In this document: one piece after another, positions 17,026 through 25,384 of the stretch
Numbering within the stretch: position 1 is the stretch's first letter
How the letters are laid out: each line of letters starts with the position of its first letter
Assembly (NCBI GenBank): GCA_019636385.1
Contig: JAHBXT010000006.1
Span: 124,001 to 188,000, forward strand
DNA from: Pirellulaceae bacterium
Lineage (GTDB): Bacteria > Planctomycetota > Planctomycetia > Pirellulales > Pirellulaceae
Direction: 5' to 3'
DNA: 64,000 bases
Translations under genes and position numbers: made by a program
The notes under the pieces: generated by a model
What the model saw: the letters and a program-made list of their open reading frames with translations, nothing else
Database searches by the model: none
Told to the model about the DNA's origin: nothing

Positions 17026-17398
17026 TATTGATAGCCTGCGTCCGATCTCGCTGGTCTTGCGACCGTTCGGACCACGCCTCGGAGGCTGGGATCTGTATGA
17101 CTTTTCGCTGACTGTCAGGGCGTCGTTCCTTCTAGTAAACTCAGCGTTAATTGGGGGGCAGGAATGGCGCTTGTTTCTTGGACCGCTAGGCCCGAAATGG
17201 CCATTTCCAAACTATCAACTCCACTTGGGAACCCCTTGCGACAGCCACAGCAGCCACGGCACTGCTCCATCAAGTAGAAAATGCGAGCACAAGAAGAGCA
17301 TGTGCCTTTCCATGTCGCTTCGGCCGGAGGATGGTCGAACGATGGTGCGCGTGCCGAAATACGGAACTCCAGTATGAGACACAGTCCGCGTCGCTAGA
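17026..17398. other. intergenic region without recognisable content
   Basis: The open frame at 17057-17377 has no ribosome site or family features. No palindromic operator or strong hairpin is seen between the triple-BON gene and the convergent PEP-CTERM gene. Confidence 0.4.
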
Positions 17399-18097
17399 TC
17401 AATTTACTTGATTTCGAAATCGTCGAAAACAACCCAAACTGGCCAACGCGAGCGTCACCAACAAACTGCTGGCTGGCTCAGGAACGCTCTCCAATAGGAC
17501 GTTGTCCAGACCAGGGTAAGAGGTAGTATTTGCTCCAGAAGCATAGGGGCGAAAGATGATCCAGGGAAGTGTATTAGCACCGGCGGGTGCGGTAAAGTTA
17601 GCAGTCACGAATTCCCAAGCATCCGCGCCTGTCGTTGGGGCCAGCGTAACTAGGTGCACCGCCCCAGTCAGCGAGTTCGAACTGTTGAGCAAAATTTCAT
17701 AGGAGCCGGGATTGTTGAGATCAAATCGCTTCGCCTGCCGAATATACGCACTAATAGAGTATTCAACGTTCGATTGAAGACTTTGGGCGAGAAGTTGCCC
17801 GAACGATTCTGTCAAAGACGTCGAACCGGCCCCTGCTACCCATCCCAGGCCGTCTTGCGCCGCAACTCCGTTGAAATTCCCGAATATGCCGGGAGGCAAT
17901 CCGAACGAACCGTCGGTACTGTACAGGTCAGGCGAAGTGAAATCAGTAGCCTGCCAACCGGGCGGCATGACGCCCTGTGCGCCGGCTGCATAACCGCTTT
18001 GTGCTTCAAAACTAGCATTCTGTAGAAGACCTGCCAATACTTGCGAAGTCAGGGAACTGCAGATGATCAGTGCTAGGCACTTGTACCTCGTGTTCAT
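17399..18097 (-). CDS. PEP-CTERM secreted protein
   Basis: 232 residues. ATG 18097 is preferred because TTTGAGGATTGAC precedes it and the protein then begins with a clean signal peptide, MNTRYKCLALIICSSLTSQVLA; the open frame extends upstream to 18334. The mature part starts GLLQNASFE and is a beta-rich, carbohydrate-binding-like domain with ANFTAPAGANTLPWIIFRPY. The C-terminus has the PEP-CTERM sorting signal: VPEPASS, a hydrophobic helix, then RRFRNQVN. Such proteins are processed by exosortase and placed on the cell surface or in extracellular polymer. An island palindrome lies about 250 bases upstream, so it may belong to the same regulon. Confidence 0.85.
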   Translation of the reverse strand: MNTRYKCLALIICSSLTSQVLAGLLQNASFEAQSGYAAGAQGVMPPGWQATDFTSPDLYSTDGSFGLPPGIFGNFNGVAAQDGLGWVAGAGSTSLTESFGQLLAQSLQSNVEYSISAYIRQAKRFDLNNPGSYEILLNSSNSLTGAVHLVTLAPTTGADAWEFVTANFTAPAGANTLPWIIFRPYASGANTTSYPGLDNVLLESVPEPASSLLVTLALASLGCFRRFRNQVN

Positions 18098-18341
18098 GTC
18101 AATCCTCAAAGAGCTTGGGTGCGCATACTTCCCCCTAGCAATTTCTGTTAAGGGGCGCGTGGCGAAAATCTGTGGCTGCACAACGCGACAACGTTCGGGG
18201 AACAAACAGCGACGGACCGATTGTCGTTGATCCCAGCGGATACTAATTTCTACGTGCACGGGATCGATTACAACTTCGGTGACTGGCAATATTTTGTTGG
18301 TTGGGAGAAAGCGTGACATCGCGGTAAGTCGCATTTTGTAA

Positions 18342-18356
18342 TGGCGGATTCCGCCA
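18342..18356. promoter_or_regulatory. perfect palindromic operator-like site in the groEL / PEP-CTERM divergent region
   Basis: TGGCGGATTCCGCCA, a perfect palindrome around T18349. It lies 252 bases before the PEP-CTERM start on one side and 196 bases before the small open frame at 18545 and 415 bases before groEL on the other. Confidence 0.75.
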
Positions 18357-18396
18357 AGATGCTACGGGTCGAAATTGCCTACATGCAATGACCGGC

Positions 18397-18411
18397 TAGC
18401 GGAAATCACTA
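18397..18411. promoter_or_regulatory. second, weaker operator-like site in the groEL leader
   Basis: TAGCGGAAATCACTA, a degenerate copy whose last 12 bases, GGAAATCACTA plus flanking C, match the weak third copy upstream of the sensor kinase at 4238-4252. Its centre is 55 bases from the perfect site. Confidence 0.5.
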
Positions 18412-18544
18412 CCTGAAAAATCGAAGTGGTCTCGATTGGTTGCATGATCGCGAATGGAAACAATCGTGTGATTAGCGCAAAGCAACTCTTCCCACGACAC
18501 CAAGTCTATCGCGCAGTCCGCACATCTACCAAGGGAGCCGGGTT

Positions 18545-18739
18545 ATGTTGTATTCAAGACATTCCTTCCGGCCATCTTGCCTTCTCCTGAGGTTGACTTT
18601 AAGTCGCGTCATTTTAGGTGTCGCTGTGTCCGTGAATCCTGGGCTACCTCAGACAGCGGACGAGGCAGGTGAGATATTGCAGTTGTTCAATGTTCGAGAA
18701 AACACTTTCTTAGTTCAGACCCAGAACCTTGATTCTTAG
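18545..18739 (+). CDS. possible small protein upstream of groEL
   Basis: 64 residues starting at ATG 18545, with AAGGGAG at 18531-18537 as a plausible ribosome site. The N-terminal half is basic and hydrophobic, a possible signal peptide or membrane segment; the rest, TADEAGEILQLFNVRENTFLVQTQ, is a short soluble helix. It ends 24 bases before groEL. No homology is recognised, and it may be a gene remnant or a leader frame. Confidence 0.35.
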   Translation: MLYSRHSFRPSCLLLRLTLSRVILGVAVSVNPGLPQTADEAGEILQLFNVRENTFLVQTQNLDS

Positions 18740-18763
18740 TCTGAAGGGAGCGGATCACTACCT

Positions 18764-20389
18764 ATGTCCAGCAAACACCTGTTATTCAGGGAGGCAGCAC
18801 GCGAAAAAATCATGCGCGGAGTTAATGCATTGACCGATGCGATCCGAGTGACGCTCGGGCCAAAGTCAAAGTCGGTGTTAATCGCAAAAGAATGGGGGCG
18901 ACCGATTGTCTGTAACGACGGAGTGACAATCGCCAAGGAGTTACAATTGGCGGATCGCGACGAAAACCTTGGCGCCCAGATGCTTAGAGAAGCAGCCGAG
19001 AAAACTGGTGACACCGTCGGTGATGGAACGAGCACTGCCACAATCTTGGCTCACGCAATTTACACCGAGGGCGTGCGCAATGTCACGGCAGGTGCCAGTG
19101 CCATCGATCTCAAACGTGGTCTGGATCGCGGTCTAGGGGCCGCAGTGACTGCGATTAAAGCCCTGTCCCACCCTGTCGTAAGCCGCAAGGAAAAGGCGCA
19201 GGTGGCGACGATCTCCGCACACAACAATGCGACACTGGGCGAACTGGTCGCGGATGCTATGGAAAAGGTGGGTGGCGAGGGCGTCGTCTCCGTTGAAGAG
19301 GCCAAGGGAATTGAAACGATGTTGGAAGTCGTGGAGGGAATGAAGTTCGACCGTGGATACTTGTCTCCCTATTTTGTTACCGATACTGAGAAAATGGAGG
19401 CTGTACTGGAAGATCCGGCCGTGCTGCTTTACGAAAAGAAGGTCAGCCAAATCAAAGATGTTATCCCGTTGTTAGAGCAGATGGCACAAACACGCAAACC
19501 GCTGGTCATCGTTGCCGACGATATCGACGGCGAAGCGCTGGCCACACTGGTCGTGAACAAGATTCGCGGAAACCTTGCTTGCGTTGCGGTAAAGGCTCCC
19601 GGCTATGGTGACCGCCGCAAAGCTATGTTGGAAGACTTGGCAATTCTCACCGGCGGCAAGTTCATTGCTGAAGAACTTGGCTTGAAGTTGGAGAACGTCA
19701 AACTTGAAGACCTTGGTAGAGCACAAAGAGTCGTCAGTTGTCGGGACTCGACGACGGTTATCGGCGGCGCTGGCAATCGGAAGGACATTTACGATCGATG
19801 TCAAGAGATTCGCAAGCAGATCGAAGTGACGACTTCCGATTATGACCGCGAACAACTTCAAGAGCGGTTGGCCAAGTTGGCCGGAGGCGTGGCAGTCATC
19901 AAAGTGGGGGCCCCTTCAGAAGCGGAGATGAAAAGCCGCAAGGAGGCGTTGGAGGATGCCATCAGCTCTACTAGGGCCGCGATTAGCGAAGGCGTTGTAC
20001 CGGGCTGTGGACTCACGCTTCTACGAGCAATCCAAGCGGTCCAGCACGAAGAAACAGCTTGCGATGGCGATGAGCGTACCGGTCTAAGAATTCTCAAACG
20101 CGCGCTCGAAGCTCCCACCCGACAAATCGCCGAAAACTCCGGCGTCGACGGCGGAGTCGTCGTAGCTCAAATGCGCGCCGGCACAGGCAATTACGGCTTA
20201 GATGCGGCGCAAGATCAATATGTCGATCTAGTTGAAGCTGGCATCATCGATCCAACAAAGGTCGTGCGTACTGCACTTGAGAACGCCGTTTCGGTAGCAA
20301 GCGTACTGTTGTTGACCGAAGCGACAATGACCGAAGTCCCTGAAACGGATGCTATTGCACGGAAGAATGAAGCGATCGACGGATTGTAG
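18764..20389 (+). CDS. groEL: GroEL-type chaperonin, orphan paralogue
   Basis: 541 residues, full chaperonin-60 length. The ATP site is present: VTLGPKSKSVLI, NDGVTIAKEL and GDGTSTATILAHAI. The usual VAAGANPM segment is replaced by VTAGASAIDLKRGLDRG. The C-terminus ends ARKNEAIDGL and lacks the Gly-Gly-Met tail of the main housekeeping chaperonin. No groES precedes or follows it. With operators 360-415 bases upstream and stress genes around it, this is probably a specialised, oxygen- or stress-regulated copy beside a housekeeping groESL elsewhere. Apical-domain residues look diverged enough for an altered client range, which is inference. Confidence 0.93.
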   Translation: MSSKHLLFREAAREKIMRGVNALTDAIRVTLGPKSKSVLIAKEWGRPIVCNDGVTIAKELQLADRDENLGAQMLREAAEKTGDTVGDGTSTATILAHAIYTEGVRNVTAGASAIDLKRGLDRGLGAAVTAIKALSHPVVSRKEKAQVATISAHNNATLGELVADAMEKVGGEGVVSVEEAKGIETMLEVVEGMKFDRGYLSPYFVTDTEKMEAVLEDPAVLLYEKKVSQIKDVIPLLEQMAQTRKPLVIVADDIDGEALATLVVNKIRGNLACVAVKAPGYGDRRKAMLEDLAILTGGKFIAEELGLKLENVKLEDLGRAQRVVSCRDSTTVIGGAGNRKDIYDRCQEIRKQIEVTTSDYDREQLQERLAKLAGGVAVIKVGAPSEAEMKSRKEALEDAISSTRAAISEGVVPGCGLTLLRAIQAVQHEETACDGDERTGLRILKRALEAPTRQIAENSGVDGGVVVAQMRAGTGNYGLDAAQDQYVDLVEAGIIDPTKVVRTALENAVSVASVLLLTEATMTEVPETDAIARKNEAIDGL

Positions 20390-20432
20390 CTAGCAAACAC
20401 CAAGTTCTGCTTTCGAATCCGAGCTTATGACA

Positions 20433-20447
20433 TGGTGGAATCCTCGA
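20433..20447. promoter_or_regulatory. half-conserved operator-like site
   Basis: TGGTGGAATCCTCGA. The left arm and centre match the island motif exactly, but the right arm has decayed. It lies 179 bases before the small lipoprotein and would serve the lipoprotein and glucan phosphorylase genes. Confidence 0.4.
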
Positions 20448-20618
20448 TGAAAATTTGGACAATCATCTGATGCATTCGGAGAGTCTTTCATTGCAGAATA
20501 TAGCGCGCGCCGACGCACAGGTGTGTTGCCGATGACATAGTGGTTCCAGCGGTCATCGAATTCAATGTAGTTAGGATCTGTGATTGACCTTACAACTTCT
20601 CTCGCCGACGGTAGGATA

Positions 20619-20819
20619 ATGAAACTCCATAACGTCCACTATCTGCTATTGCTACCACTTACCATTTTCGGTCTAGTCGGTTGTATGGAAAAGGCTGCTT
20701 CAACCCAGCAAACTGAGGCTGTTTGCAGCGTTATCACATCGCAACCCAATCAACCACTACGAATCTCAAGCAATACCGGAGCCACGGCTACCGTCAATTC
20801 GACGAATCAGGACGGCTAA
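20619..20819 (+). CDS. small lipoprotein
   Basis: 66 residues starting at ATG 20619. The N-terminus MKLHNVHYLLLLPLTIFGLVGC is a lipoprotein signal peptide with LVGC as lipobox. The mature part, about 45 residues, is rich in Thr, Ser, Gln and Asn and has no recognised domain. A better ribosome site, GGTAGG, precedes this start; the frame extends upstream to 20580. It is followed after 114 bases by the glucan phosphorylase. Confidence 0.5.
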   Translation: MKLHNVHYLLLLPLTIFGLVGCMEKAASTQQTEAVCSVITSQPNQPLRISSNTGATATVNSTNQDG

Positions 20820-20933
20820 TCGTTCTCAAGATCAGCTCCGCAGGCAACGCCCCAACTGCACGATTCGATGTGCGGCGTTGCAAGCCAATGGGACAAGGAA
20901 CTCGAGGGCTGATGTGTTCAGGGAGCGGTTTCA

Positions 20934-22610
20934 ATGACTAATGGCTGCCGAATCGCTTACTTTTCCATGGAAATTGGACTCCAACCGGACATTCCGACCT
21001 ATGCCGGCGGCCTGGGTGTACTGGCCGGCGACACCGTGCGTGCGGCTGCCGACTTGCAAGTTCCCATGGTTGCCGTGACGTTGTTGCATCGCCAGGGATA
21101 TTTCTTTCAGCGCTTTGATCCATCCGGCTGGCAAGTCGAAGAACCGGTGCGCTGGGCGATTGACGACCTATTACAACGTAGCGAACGAATAATTCCGGTG
21201 GTGATTGAAGGTCGTCAGGTAAAAATACGCGTCTGGAAATTTGATGTCGTAGGTGTGAGTGGCTTTATCGTTCCGGTCTATCTCCTAGATACAGATGTGG
21301 AGGAGAACGACGAGCAAGATCGGAAGATTACGAACTGGCTATATGGTGGTGATGACTTTTATCGGTTATGCCAGGAAGTGGTTCTAGGGATTGGCGGCGT
21401 TCGGGTATTGCGAGCCCACGGGCATAACTTGATCGAACGATTTCACATGAACGAAGGACATGCAGCTTTGTTGACAATCGAATTGTTGCGTGAGCAGCGC
21501 GAGCGGGCCGGTGGGAAGATGCTTGAGCTGTCGGACATGGAAGCGGTTCGCCAACGATGCGTGTTCACGACACATACACCGGTTTCTGCTGGTCATGACC
21601 AGTTCTCGCTCGATCTGGTCGACCGAGTGCTCGGCAGCCGCGAAGCTTGCGAACTGCACGATCCGGTCTGCCATAACGGCCGCCTGAATATGACATATTT
21701 GGGGCTAACGATGAGTCGTTACGTGAATGGCGTCGCCAAGATGCACGGTGAAACCACCCAGCACATGTTTGCTGAATACAAGATCGACTCCATCACGAAC
21801 GGCGTTCATGCGGCTACTTGGACTAGTGATGCGTTTGCACGACTGTTCGACCATCACATCCCAGGCTGGCGTTCCGATAGTTCGAGCCTCCGTTCTGCTG
21901 TGGCTATTTCGTGCACTGAAGTCTGGGGAAGTCATCGGCAATCAAAGATGGAATTGATGGAAGTAATCAATCGCGATACCAATGCTGGCTTCGACGTCGA
22001 TCATTTCACAATCGGATTTGCTCGCCGCGCAACGGGATACAAGAGACCGGACTTGATTTTCGAGGATGTGCAGCGACTTCGCGAAATCGTCAAGCGTTGC
22101 GGCCCCATTCAAATCGTGTTTGCCGGTAAGGCCCACCCCAAGGACGACCTTGGCAAGCGGTTAATCCAAAACATCATTCGTCAGGCGGAGCAACTGAAGG
22201 GGCACATTGCAGTCTCGTACTTGCCTAATTACGACATGCGTTTAGCAAAATCACTGGTAGCCGGTTCGGATTTGTGGCTCAATACGCCGCAGCCGCCCTT
22301 GGAAGCTTCCGGAACTAGCGGTATGAAGGCTGCGCTCAATGGCGTACCGTCTCTGAGTGTACTAGATGGATGGTGGATTGAAGGCTGTATCGAAGGGGTT
22401 ACGGGGTGGGCCATTGATGATGGTCAAGCATATTTGCGATCGCAGGTAGCCTGTTCGCTGTACGACAAACTTGAGCAAACGATTATCCCCATGTATTACA
22501 ACGATCGGGGGCGGTTCATCGACGTGATGCGTCACACAATTGCACTGAATGGTTCATTTTTCAACACGCATCGCATGATTCAGCAGTATGCACAGAAAGC
22601 CTATTTGTGA
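20934..22610 (+). CDS. short alpha-glucan phosphorylase
   Basis: 558 residues. It matches the GT35 alpha-glucan phosphorylase family of the TIGR02094 type, which releases glucose 1-phosphate from glycogen or maltodextrin using pyridoxal phosphate. Seen: IAYFSMEIGLQPDIPTYAGG at the N-terminus, FHMNEGHAALL, TTHTPVSAGHDQF, FARRATGYKRPDL, and EASGTSGMKAALNG, whose lysine should bind the cofactor. It lacks the N-terminal DUF3417 part of longer members. ATG 20934 has GGGAG at 20921-20925. In this island it would mobilise glycogen when respiration stops. It is followed by degraded sequence on the opposite strand. Confidence 0.92.
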   Translation: MTNGCRIAYFSMEIGLQPDIPTYAGGLGVLAGDTVRAAADLQVPMVAVTLLHRQGYFFQRFDPSGWQVEEPVRWAIDDLLQRSERIIPVVIEGRQVKIRVWKFDVVGVSGFIVPVYLLDTDVEENDEQDRKITNWLYGGDDFYRLCQEVVLGIGGVRVLRAHGHNLIERFHMNEGHAALLTIELLREQRERAGGKMLELSDMEAVRQRCVFTTHTPVSAGHDQFSLDLVDRVLGSREACELHDPVCHNGRLNMTYLGLTMSRYVNGVAKMHGETTQHMFAEYKIDSITNGVHAATWTSDAFARLFDHHIPGWRSDSSSLRSAVAISCTEVWGSHRQSKMELMEVINRDTNAGFDVDHFTIGFARRATGYKRPDLIFEDVQRLREIVKRCGPIQIVFAGKAHPKDDLGKRLIQNIIRQAEQLKGHIAVSYLPNYDMRLAKSLVAGSDLWLNTPQPPLEASGTSGMKAALNGVPSLSVLDGWWIEGCIEGVTGWAIDDGQAYLRSQVACSLYDKLEQTIIPMYYNDRGRFIDVMRHTIALNGSFFNTHRMIQQYAQKAYL

Positions 22611-22630
22611 TGGCCTGCCCACAAGCTCTA

Positions 22631-22766
22631 TTACGCGTTCTTGAGCAGGTCCGGGAAACGGACTTGGTATTGCTCTGGCCGTTCGAGATTGAGCAAGCCT
22701 TCGAGCTGCCCTTTTGTGCCAGTTCAAAAATCTGCTCGATCAGCCCGCTATCGGCGTTGTCGGTTG
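22631..22766 (-). pseudogene. 3' gene fragment of unknown origin
   Basis: Minus-strand translation gives SGLIEQIFELAQK and, after a one-base shift, GQLEGLLNLERPEQYQVRFPDLLKNA ending at the TAA of 22631-22633. This reads like the C-terminus of a real protein whose front is missing. It abuts and overlaps the end of the truncated HlyD gene, pointing to a deletion junction near 22740-22766. Confidence 0.35.
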
Positions 22767-23405
22767 ACTTGTCTCGTCAACTTGTGCCCGGGTCTGCGAC
22801 TTTTCCGGTTCTCTAACGCCTGCTTCCAGAATCTCCAATTCTTCGCGACCGACTTGCAGATTTGCTTTGGCGGCAGCTTGATTAGCAGTTGCTTGGTCTA
22901 ACTCATCGCCCGATATGGCTTGGGTTTGGCGCAAAATAGACAAGCCAACGAACTCGCGTTCCGCCAGCTCAGACTGTGCTTCAGCGACAACTACTCGGTT
23001 GCGAGCGGCCGCAATTTCTTGCTTGCGAGGTCCTTCTTCGGTCAGGCTTAATGGGGCCACCAGTTGTCGGTAACGGGCTTCAAACTGGTCGATCTCTTCA
23101 GGACGAAAGCCTGCCTGCATTTTCCTCCATTCGGACTCACGGGCCGCCAGCTCGGCTGCGGCTTGCTGGAATCGTTCTCGCAAATCAAACGGCTCGAACT
23201 CGACCAACGGTGTTGCCTGGACGACTGTGTCTCCTTCTTTGACCAACATTTGGCCTACGTGACCTCCCAATCGCGAACCTACGTGAATCTGGTCAGCTTC
23301 CAGCATCCCAGATACAAACTCGGACGGCGTTCGGAACTGGCTATACAGAATGCGGCCAATCAATAAAGCCATGGCAAGAGCGATTAAACCAAGTTGCTTC
23401 CACAT
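22740..23405 (-). pseudogene. truncated HlyD-type membrane fusion protein
   Basis: 221 residues beginning MWKQLGLIALAMALLIGRILY, an N-terminal membrane anchor. SGMLEADQIHVGSRLGGHVGQMLVKEGDTV is the first half of the biotinyl-lipoyl domain, followed by a long helical hairpin (RERFQQAAAELAARESEWRKM to LQVGREELEILEAG). The second lipoyl half and the beta-barrel that complete such adaptors, normally another 100 or more residues, are missing; the frame ends at TTPIAG. No pump or outer-membrane gene is next to it. It is most likely a pseudogene left by a deletion, although the shortened protein could still be made. Confidence 0.65.
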
Positions 23406-23433
23406 AAACCAGCCAATTGTGTGAGACTCGTTT

Positions 23434-23658
23434 TCATTGCACGAGTTGGTTCGATTCAGGGCCGGCCAAAAATTCTCGGACAGCCTCTGTTACATTCCAC
23501 TTTGGTTGTTGCTCCTCTTGCAACAAGCGATGAGAGCCTAGAATCACAACAGGCGGACTTCCACTGAGCTTGAATGTACTGTGGCAGCCCATTTCGAGCA
23601 CATCGGACAGAAATACGATTTCGTTGGGCAGAGAAGTCGTTAGGTGAAGGATGTTCAT
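23434..23658 (-). pseudogene. possible C-terminal remnant of an alpha/beta hydrolase
   Basis: 74 codons ending SGSPPVVILGSHRLLQEEQQPKWNVTEAVREFLAG. The tail resembles the end of alpha/beta hydrolases such as haloalkane dehalogenases, where a histidine followed by LQEE-x-P and a helix closes the fold. No hydrolase front end is found in 23660-24011, which looks like degraded non-coding sequence. Confidence 0.3.
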
Positions 23659-24011
23659 TTAGTGGGACTACCAGCATCCGCCAGTGAAAACGGGACTTTT
23701 CGTCACAACGGGACATGTTGGTGCGCGCTCCAAGAGTAGGTTTACCAATACAATAACTTTTAGGAGGTTGAGCAATCGAGCATCGCTCTACAATTTTCGC
23801 AAGTGAGATTATTCCACACGCGATTTCCACGCGAACTTCCGGAAGTGTCGTGAAAAACTGGAGCCCAACTGGCATAGCTGTTGCCGCTGGATGAGATTGA
23901 GAGGCATTGCTTCAATCACGTTTGGGAGGCTTGCGGCGGCAATCAAACCTAGGCAGTGCGCGTCCTGAGCTTGAACGGACGAACCAATTTCCGAAAAATG
24001 AAAGAGTGATA

Positions 24012-25370
24012 ATGCACCATGAAAATTGTTTGGCAGAGACATCAGGAAGAAAACCGATTGTTGTAATCATCGGTGGCGGTTTTGGGGGACTTCAAGCGGC
24101 CAGAAGCCTGCGCCGGGCAACTGCTCGGGTAATCTTGGTGGATCGACACAACTACCATCTGTTTCAGCCCTTGCTTTATCAGGTGGCTACGGGGGGACTG
24201 TCGCCAGCCAATATTGCTTCTCCGCTCAGGTATATCCTTCGTAAGCAAAAGAATTGCGAAGTATTTCTCGGCGAAGTCGTCGATGTTGATTTCAAGAATC
24301 AACGCATCCACCTGATTGACGGCCAACTCGAATATGATGAACTGATTGTCGCCGCAGGGGCTACTCACAGCTACTTTGGGCGAGACGAATGGAGTCGCCT
24401 TGCACCAGGGCTGAAAACAATCTCAGATGCCATTGAAATCCGGCGGAGAGTTTTTATTGCCTTCGAAGCAGCCGAACGTGAGCCTAATCCTGATATTCGC
24501 CAGGCTCAGCTCACTTTTGTGATCGTTGGTGCTGGGCCTACCGGCGTGGAACTGGCCGGTACGTTGTCCGAGATTGCAAGGCATACGCTCAGAAGTGATT
24601 TCCGACATATCCAGCCGGAGGAAGCCCGCATCCTGCTGATTGAAAACGCCGGACAGGTGCTCTCTAGTTTTCCTCCCGAATTGCAGAGAAAGGCGGAGGA
24701 TAGTATCCGCAAACTCGGAATCCAGATCCTGACGAATACCAAAGTCACGGAGATTACGAAGGACTCTGTGCGATTAGCTGCAGAAGGAGGTGAGACAATC
24801 ATTGCCGCCCGAACAGTTCTATGGGCTGCGGGCGTTGCCGGCAATTCCTTGGGGCGAATCATTGCAGGACATTGCAACATCGAGACGGACCGAGCTGGTC
24901 GCGTTCCTGTGAAATCCGGCTTAACTCTCGCCAGCTATTCCAACGTCTATATCATCGGCGACTTGGCGCTGTGCCTGGACGATTGTGGAAAGCCGCTACC
25001 GGGGCTGGCACCTGTGGCTATGCAGCAAGGATCGTACGTTGCCAAAGCCTTAATCGAAAAATGGCATGGTAGGTCGGCCAACGTGGGCTTTCAATATCGC
25101 TCACCGGGCATCATGGCAACGATCGGCCGATCTGCGGCGGTTGCCCAGCTGGGTAACCGCCAGTTCTCTGGACAAGTTGCCTGGTTGTTATGGTTGGTAG
25201 CGCATCTGTTGCAGATCGTACAGTTTGAGAATCGTCTGCTGGTGTTTTTGCAATGGGCTTGGAACTACTTTACCTTGAGCAGAAGTTCGCGGATCATTAC
25301 AGGTGATGATCCCGTCGAATTGGTCGCACCCATGGATGGAACTCGGTTGACAGACTCAAATTCTCATTGA
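24012..25370 (+). CDS. ndh: type II NADH:quinone oxidoreductase (NDH-2)
   Basis: 452 residues. Two dinucleotide-binding motifs are present, IIGGGFGGLQAARSL near residue 17 for FAD and VIVGAGPTGVELAGTL near residue 170 for NADH. HNYHLFQPLLYQVATGGLSP and YIIGDLALC are typical of the family. The C-terminus has a hydrophobic helix (VAWLLWLVAHLLQIVQF) and a membrane-anchoring tail. NDH-2 passes electrons from NADH to quinone without pumping protons. ATG 24012 is the first start giving the standard N-terminus; the frame is open from 23907. Directly after it comes the mprF pseudogene. Confidence 0.92.
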   Translation: MHHENCLAETSGRKPIVVIIGGGFGGLQAARSLRRATARVILVDRHNYHLFQPLLYQVATGGLSPANIASPLRYILRKQKNCEVFLGEVVDVDFKNQRIHLIDGQLEYDELIVAAGATHSYFGRDEWSRLAPGLKTISDAIEIRRRVFIAFEAAEREPNPDIRQAQLTFVIVGAGPTGVELAGTLSEIARHTLRSDFRHIQPEEARILLIENAGQVLSSFPPELQRKAEDSIRKLGIQILTNTKVTEITKDSVRLAAEGGETIIAARTVLWAAGVAGNSLGRIIAGHCNIETDRAGRVPVKSGLTLASYSNVYIIGDLALCLDDCGKPLPGLAPVAMQQGSYVAKALIEKWHGRSANVGFQYRSPGIMATIGRSAAVAQLGNRQFSGQVAWLLWLVAHLLQIVQFENRLLVFLQWAWNYFTLSRSSRIITGDDPVELVAPMDGTRLTDSNSH

Positions 25371-25384
25371 GTTTCATTAACGCA

